Part shown: piece after piece, positions 58,201 through 64,000 of the stretch
How the letters are laid out: each line of letters opens with the position of its first letter
How positions within the stretch are numbered: the stretch's first letter is position 1
NCBI RefSeq assembly: GCF_018143015.1
Contig: NC_054740.1
Span: forward strand, 52,014,779 to 52,078,778
From: Lytechinus variegatus
Lineage: Eukaryota; Echinodermata; Echinoidea; Temnopleuroida; Toxopneustidae
DNA: 64,000 nt
Direction of reading: 5' to 3'
Position numbers and translations under genes: made by a program
Notes under the pieces: model-generated
What the model was told of the DNA's origin: nothing
The model's database searches: none
The model's input: only the letters and a program-made list of their open reading frames with translations

Positions 58201-61200
58201 TATTTATCTTTCAATCTAATATCAACTCATAATTTGTTTGAATAATTATGTCTGTTTAAATCTACTAGTATCTTTCTACGACAGACCACCTAATTCGTCC
58301 GGATGACGAATTTAAATCTAGCTATGATTATTATTGTTAAATTATCATTATTATTATTGAACTATTATTCCTTAATACTTATACTGCACTTTTCCTAAAG
58401 ATGCAAGGAAGTTGGATGAAGCATTGTTAACAATGCCAATGGTTTATATCAGTTCAGCAGGCCTTCAAATAAGTAGGACTTATTCCGTCCTCAAGAGACA
58501 ATGACTCAGCATTTTTAGGCCACGCGTCCTTCAAAATAGTCTTTTCGCCTGCACTGTCCCATTTTTCAACCAATTTTCTTGAAAGTGGCATCATAGGACA
58601 TCAATCTGCCTCATATGAGATGTAAAACTTGGTATTGAAGTATCACCCATTTATAGCCCACCTACAGTATAGTGAAAAATAGACCTGGAAACTCTGCAGC
58701 AGATTTATCTAGAGAACTTTCGAGACTGCACTTTCCAGTTCATCTGGTAATAATACCACAGCTGCGAAATACAAGTAGTTTGTTTATTTTACACTGAATG
58801 AAACATGTAGAGTTCAGAATTAGGATAGCATGGCATGATTCTCCAAGTTAAGGGTGTCATTGTGCAGCCTATAATGCCTTGTGTGTTAAAGGCCCTCCTT
58901 CAATGAAACAGCAAGTTATATTACAATATATATGTTCTAGTCTTTGCATGGAATTGGAGACCCACTTGTTGATCAATGTTTCAATTGGGGTCTGTGCCTG
59001 CAGACTACCTGTCTTCTAAGGTTTTGTTTTTTAGTGTTAACGTGACAGGAAGTTTTTTGAAGAATTCCAAGGAGTATCATTACGATATTAAAGTTCTTTT
59101 TTCCTCATATTTCTTGTTTTAAAATTACAGCAAAACTTTGACAAGGGTCAAATAGTCTGATTCAAGTCATTTCAAAGAAGATTTTTTTTTTGACACTTAA
59201 TAAGCCCCCCCCCCACAAATTTTTTGTGATAAATCTGCTGCGCAGAAGTTTTTGACCGCATCGCTCGCTGACTGTTTACTTTCAAATCTCGCGCAACTTT
59301 TGAGACCAAAATTGCGACCCCCTGGTACGTGGTTCTGAAATTAAACAACATATTGTTAGTGCATGCAGACCCAGAATTGCTCAAAAATGTTGATTCTTAT
59401 AAAGAGTCTGTGAACCAAATATCAGCATTTTAGAGGCATCATTCAGTTACTTCGAGTAAACATTTGATTTTACGCATAAATTAGCAATGAGATTTTTCAC
59501 AGCATTTGATCCTATAGTTTTGTAGATTACGCCATGGCTAACGAGCTTACCAATTTTTGTGTGATTGACGGCCAAGATCATAAGGAGGCTGAATCAGCCC
59601 CCTCCCCCAAATCTTCTTAGACGTCGAAATAGCCCAGTCTATGAATACCCGGTAGGGTTTACTTTTAAAAGCAGATTAAAAACATCAATTTTTTCAATCT
59701 AGGATTTTTTTCTCTTAACATACGCAAAGAATTGTAAAGGTTTGTACTTTTTTATATTGCCAGACATATCTTTATAAGACAATGCATGAATTATTGATTG
59801 CAGAGTTCTTGATATTTTTATCTCGTCTTGAGGAACGACGTGTTTGAACATGCAACTTTGTTTATTTATGTACATATTTGTGTTGTAATAATTATACAAA
59901 GGATGAATGTAGATCATATTAACCAGTCATTGATAGTATGTAAAGTTAGATTGTCATTGAATTTACATGTATGCATTTATGGTATACTATTATTCTTCTT
60001 GCAGACATTATAGCCCTTTGATGAGTGCAGGGTCTAGCTTTGTCAGTTTTATGGTGAGTGAGCCTCTGTCTGTTCATATATTTTTCTTTTTTTTTCCAAC
60101 ATTTTCTAATGTTTGCCATAGTATTTGCTCTTGTACAAAGTCCAATTCAATGATAATTCAATTTTGGTTTTATTGTGAGAAATAATTACATGACAAAAGT
60201 CTGAAGATTCTTATCAATATCATATTTGCAAAGTAAAAACATGTACATGAACATATATAGAGGTATTAAAGACAATACAGCACTTGCATAAAAATGACAG
60301 TGCTAGCCTATTAAACTAGATACATCATAGGCTATATTATGCAAATCGTCATTCTGGCAACTTCCAAAGATTGCAATTGACTGAAGAAAGATTAAAATTC
60401 TAAAAGGGAAATGGACAAAAAATAGTGTTTGAACATCAAAAAGAGTAATTTCAAAAAACTTTAATTGCAAACAGTAAATCTGCAAATTGTACGAAAAAAA
60501 AATACTAATACATAGATTGTCGAATGATATTTTCAAAAAGTCATGTTATTAAAAGTGGGCAAAGACCATGCAAAATAACAACTTGAAAAAAGCAAGACAA
60601 TTCAGATTTAGAGAGAGAGAGAGACAGAGTGAGATCATTGTGAGATTGTTAACCAGGGGCCCGTCTTACAAAGAGTTACGATTTATTCGATCAATCGCGA
60701 CTATGGAAAGCCAGCAATGTCAACATCTGAAATACATGTTTGTTCAAAGTATTTTCTAGAAATGATGTATATTTATACATTAACTGTTTTCTTGACAATT
60801 CAGTACGCTTCTCTTTATTTGCAAAGGACACTGAGCAAATTTCCAAAAGAAAAAATTATGACATTGATGGATTTCCATATACTTGAGATTGATCAGATCA
60901 ATTGTAACTCTTTGTAAGATGGGGCTCTAATTAATGTTGCGATGATTAAATTACAAAAAGAATTATTTGTAGAGTTGTATGTACAGAAATCAAAGGATAA
61001 GTAAATATAGCCATACTATATAAAACGAGAAATGTATACATGTAACTTTGAAATTGATATTGATATATACATTATTTACATGAAGAAAACAGGAAACATC
61101 CATTAAAGTAGACCATAGTTGCTTGGTACATCATAAAAATTAAGTAATCATATTAGGTGGAACTTACAGGACAAGTCCACCCCAACAAAAAGTTGATTTG

Positions 61201-64000
61201 AATAAAAAGAGAAAAATCCAACAAGCATAAACACTGAAATTTCATCAAAATCAGATGTAAAATAAGAGAGTTATGACATTTTAAAGTTTTGCTTAATTTC
61301 ACAAAATGTATATGCACATCCTGGTTGGTATGCCAATGAGCAAACTGATGACGTCACCCACTCACTATTTCTTTTGCATATATGAAATATTAAAAATTCT
61401 AATTTTCTCTTCATTGTATTCAAAATTGTATTCCTCCCTGAACATGTGGAATTACCATTATTTTAATAGTTTATGGTGAAGTCAAGTTAGTCCTTATTGT
61501 CAAATCTGTAAAAATTTAAATATTGTATGATGCAAACAATACAAAACAAAATAAATAGTGAGTAAGAGACTTCATCGACTCTCTCATTTGCATGTCACTG
61601 AGATGTGCATATAGCTGTTTTACATCCGATTTTGATGAAATTTTCAGTATTATGCTTGTTTGATCTTTCTCTATTGATTCAAATCAACAATTTTTTTTGA
61701 TGGACTTGACCTTTAAGTATAAAAAGCTTTGAAATTAAAAGATGACAAAACCTAACGTTTTAATAATGTAAATACAAAAAAATTTGGTGAACAATATGGG
61801 GTGGAGTAAGTGGTAAACGTTGCTCAAAATACTGACATTGCATTACAATGTAGCATGGGCATAAATCTCTCCCCAAAGATAGGGGGACCAGGGGCGGATC
61901 AAGGATTTTTTTTCCAGGAAAATTTGACAAGGAAAAAAAAAGTATCACCCAAAATGTAAGGTCATTGCATTCAAAATAGGATCCTACATGAATGATGTAT
62001 TTTTCCCTTCATAAAAGACCACAAATAGTTTGGGGGGGACATTTGATATTGTGTCCCCCCCCCCTTTTCCAAATAGTAGGGAGGTCTCGTCCCCCTGGGA
62101 TTTCCGCCCATGATTACAGTCAAACAATTTCACAAATTTAGAGATGATGTGCATTTTTTATTAAAAGAAAGTCCAGTCCTAACTCTGGGTTTTCAGGCAG
62201 GAAGTGGCGATGTCGTGATTGTCGTCCCGATTTTAGCAATGAGCGTGCAAATCCCTCAACAAAGTCACTTCGCCTGTCTCTAAGAGATGGCACATTCATA
62301 GTACAATGTATGCAGAAGTTTATTGTATGGCAAGACATTCAGCCAGGCAATGATATTATGATACGCAAAGCCCTCTTCTGAACTCGCTCAATGCTACATG
62401 TATCAGATTGTTGACAGGTAATGCTAGAAGCCCAAACAGGTATAGCAAACTCAAAGGGTGTAATGTACAACTTGTAGATAGTGACAAGTTCCCGACATGT
62501 CACACCTTTTCTCTGAAGGATTATTAAGAATGAACAGCCTGTGGAAGCATTACTAATAACAAAAGTTCATATAATGCTTTATCCAGTTCAGAGAGGTCCT
62601 TAAAAAGACATGTGTCTTGCCGCATATATGTTTACAAGTATTCATAAACGCGACAATGCATTTATTATCATCACCAGACATTGATATAGAAAGTGAAATA
62701 CTTTAATAGGAAATGTTAATTGCAATTGCATAATACTGGAAAACCTCGCACACATATATGTGCGTGTATTTTATTCAATGGTCAAGATATTGAGAGTGGG
62801 AATGAGATGTGTATCACTCTTGTAGGATTTAACAAAATCATTCAAATCATATAAATCAAGATTTTTATCTCTCCTTTTGCATACAGTTCATGTAGTTTCA
62901 TTTAATTTGGTGTGATGGCAGTAGGCAAATATGGAATTGATCTAGTTTTTAAAATTTGAGCACTGTTATTTTCTTTTCCTTTATCACATTTTTTGGAAAA
63001 TTGTATGAGAGAAGCATTCAATGTATATACATTAACATTTTTCTTCCCCGTTTCAGAATGCCCTGATGACTTACGAAGACGACAAGCTGGACGCCGCCAT
63101 GGAAGACATCAAGGAGACGGACAAACTGTGCAATTCGTACCAGGATGGTTTCATGAAGTCCCTCAAACACAGGATCCTGAAGAAGGATTCCTCAGAGTCC
63201 AAGCTCAGCGTCGAGGAGAGGCTACAGAGGAGGATCCTCTCTGCAGATTGTCAGCTCTACATGGCCATGCTCATCTTCTCAAGGAATGAGGTCACAGGGT
63301 TCATCAAGGTGAGGTCAAAGGTCATATGCTGTTGAGGTCAAGCACTCTGACTCACTTATTTTATTCATTTATTTGTTTGTTTGTTCGTTCATTCATTTAT
63401 TTATTGATTGATTTATTTATTTATTTATTTATTTATTCATTTATTTATATATTCATGTGTCTTATTTTAGTAGGGTGGCTCCATCAGTAATTGGTATACT
63501 GTTGTAGGAGGCCCTACAACAGAAACAAATATTGCAAACATTTGAGAATCAATTTCGCAGGAATATCATATCAGGAATGTTTTGAAGCATGCTGGAGAAG
63601 TTTGAATAGTGGAAAAACATTCTCACTTGCACCCAGTAACTAAAAATATGCGTATATTCTAAAATCACTCAGAAATGTCTGTACTTTAACATTGTTCATT
63701 ACCAATATATGCAACAGTAATTTTGCATGATTAAATTTTGGATATATATTTATGTACATGTTTTACTTCTACTGACAAAATTTTGTTTTATATTTAGTGC
63801 ATGGCGATTGTTTTCTTCCCCATTGAAGATTGAAAAGATATGAGTATATTGGTTGACAAAATCCTGTTTGTTGTACAGGGCGGATGGTTAATTCGTAAGG
63901 GCTACAAGCTCTACGAGAAAGCCTATCGGGACATTGGTAAAGTCTACGAAGCCCGTGGGGAAAAGATGGAAGAAACACCTGTGATGCTCGTGGAAGATGC
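55265..64000 (+). CDS. TTC39C: TTC39C, tetratricopeptide protein, exons 1-4 (partial)
   Basis: Exons: 55265-55392, 60005-60053, 63057-63308, 63879 to beyond 64000. All borders are GT-AG (donors GTGAGT, GTGAGT, GTGAGG) and phases are 2, 0, 0. The first 183 residues are visible. EGINLLLNNGFKEAMEIF (22-39), HYSPLMSAGSSFVSFM (44-59), NALMTYEDDKLDAAMEDI (60-77), ERLQRRILSADCQLYMAML and GFIKGGWLIRKGYKLYEKAY match, in order, the start of vertebrate TTC39C (IML2/TTC39 family) as I recall it. The ATG (CGGACATGG) is followed by an Ala-rich start, as in the human protein. The TPR part proper lies past the window. The family's biochemical role is poorly known; TTC39B is tied to LXR turnover and lipid handling. 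Introns 1 and 2 carry the transposons listed separately. The upstream 200 nt are CpG-bearing with no TATA box. Confidence 0.94.
55807..57860 (-). mobile_element. 2.05 kb TIR element, copy 2 (inverted)
   Basis: It is a near-identical, reverse-oriented copy of 25500-27567 with the same terminal TATACACAAC...AGTAAGTCCCCCCTAAAT. It is inserted in a (TCTG)n microsatellite of TTC39C intron 1 with TA-type borders. The internal G/C hairpin (56160-56440) and the GTTGAGTGAGCAC boxes are kept. Confidence 0.88.
57861..58160. repeat. CTGT/CTAT tetranucleotide microsatellite
   Basis: About 300 nt of TCTG and TCTA units. Its left part continues at 55755-55806, on the other side of the 2.05 kb element. Open frames across it read as Leu/Ser/Cys/Tyr repeats and are not genes. 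Confidence 0.92.
60656..60928. mobile_element. GGGCCCGTCTTACAAAGAG MITE
   Basis: The inverted ends CCCGTCTTACAAAGAGTTAC (left) and GTAACTCTTTGTAAGATGGG (right) continue into GATCAATCGCGA/GATTGATC-like segments. It lies in TTC39C intron 2. Confidence 0.85.
61164..61716. mobile_element. TTAAAGG(A)CAAGTCCACC MITE, copy 2
   Basis: It has the same ends and arms as 30110-30720 (ACAAGTCCACCCCAACAAAA on the left, TGGACTTGACCTTTAA on the right), but is shorter and more diverged. The left border TTAC differs from TTAA. Confidence 0.85.
62130..62540 (-). mobile_element. LINE reverse-transcriptase C-terminal fragment
   Basis: Minus-strand reading: LVTIYKLYITPFEFAIPVWA, SIERVQKRALRIII, then after a frame change MNVPSLRDRRSDFVEGFARS. 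This is the 'Y...RP.LEYA.PVW... VQKRALRII ... SLRxRR' signature of CR1/Jockey-type LINEs. It is at least once frameshifted and 5'-truncated. It lies in TTC39C intron 2, antisense. Confidence 0.8.
63312..63324 (+). promoter_or_regulatory. Perfect DR1 nuclear-receptor site in TTC39C intron 3
   Basis: AGGTCAAAGGTCA begins 4 nt after the exon 3 border. It is a canonical direct repeat with 1-nt spacing (RXR, HNF4 or PPAR-class). Occupancy is unknown. Confidence 0.35.
63355..63450. repeat. TTTA/TTCA microsatellite
   Basis: Run of ATTT and ATTC units in TTC39C intron 3. Confidence 0.85.

Noticed and set aside
57824-58232. Long Leu/Ser/Cys-rich open frames
   Set aside because: Translation of a TCTG/TCTA microsatellite.
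16086-61360. Scattered GTGACGTCA-like words (about 16086, 46566, 61350) as CREs
   Set aside because: Most lie in or near repeats and have no gene-start context; only 2041 and 39564 were listed, at low confidence.

Overview
The window looks like nuclear DNA of an invertebrate deuterostome, most likely a sea urchin. It is AT-rich, its introns are several kilobases long, and it is packed with small fold-back DNA transposons (MITEs), tRNA-derived SINEs and LINE scraps. The species is inferred from repeat style and gene content. Nothing in the window looks bacterial, organellar or viral, and there is no CRISPR array or rRNA gene.

Four spliced protein-coding genes can be read by matching exons, splice sites and phases. 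(1) + strand, 3202-9491: a small gene for a 133-residue protein with a single immunoglobulin I-set domain. Its first coding piece is 7 nt. (2) - strand, 22976-17632: FAM8A1, five exons, 364 residues, an RDD-type ER membrane protein of the HRD1/ERAD complex. (3) - strand, 49775-38699: a 398-residue four-helix membrane protein of the MS4A/ENTREP kind, in seven coding exons. It has a CX3CX4CX3C loop and a proline-rich tail with PPPY and LPPY motifs. (4) + strand, 55265 to beyond the right edge: the first four exons of TTC39C. Genes 3 and 4 are divergent and share the 49.8-55.3 kb interval. A possible minus-strand exon sits upstream of gene 1, next to a CRE (TGACGTCA) and a GC box near 2.04-2.1 kb.

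The rest is mostly transposable-element archaeology. 6641-8412 is a 1.77 kb element with a 9-bp target duplication, lying inside the Ig-gene intron. 13.5-16.6 kb holds several hairpin MITEs, one carrying a second MITE with a ~16-nt target duplication. 21.6-22.4 kb holds a TTAA-flanked element that split an older MITE. 24.3-29.4 kb is a multi-layer nest: a GGTCTA-unit repeat, a LINE, a 2.07 kb TIR element, and further MITEs. 33.5-34.75 kb is an element built of ~163-bp repeats, five of which carry a perfect DR1 nuclear-receptor site. 37.5-38.0 kb is an element with an 8-bp target duplication. The 2.07 kb element recurs in opposite orientation at 55.8-57.9 kb inside TTC39C intron 1.

Two items stand out for follow-up. 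One is the pair of 2.07 kb TIR elements, whose interior is a series of modules headed by a GTTGAGTGAGCAC-like box. The other is a decayed triplication of the PPPY-coding end of the MS4A/ENTREP-like gene, lying in its 3' UTR.
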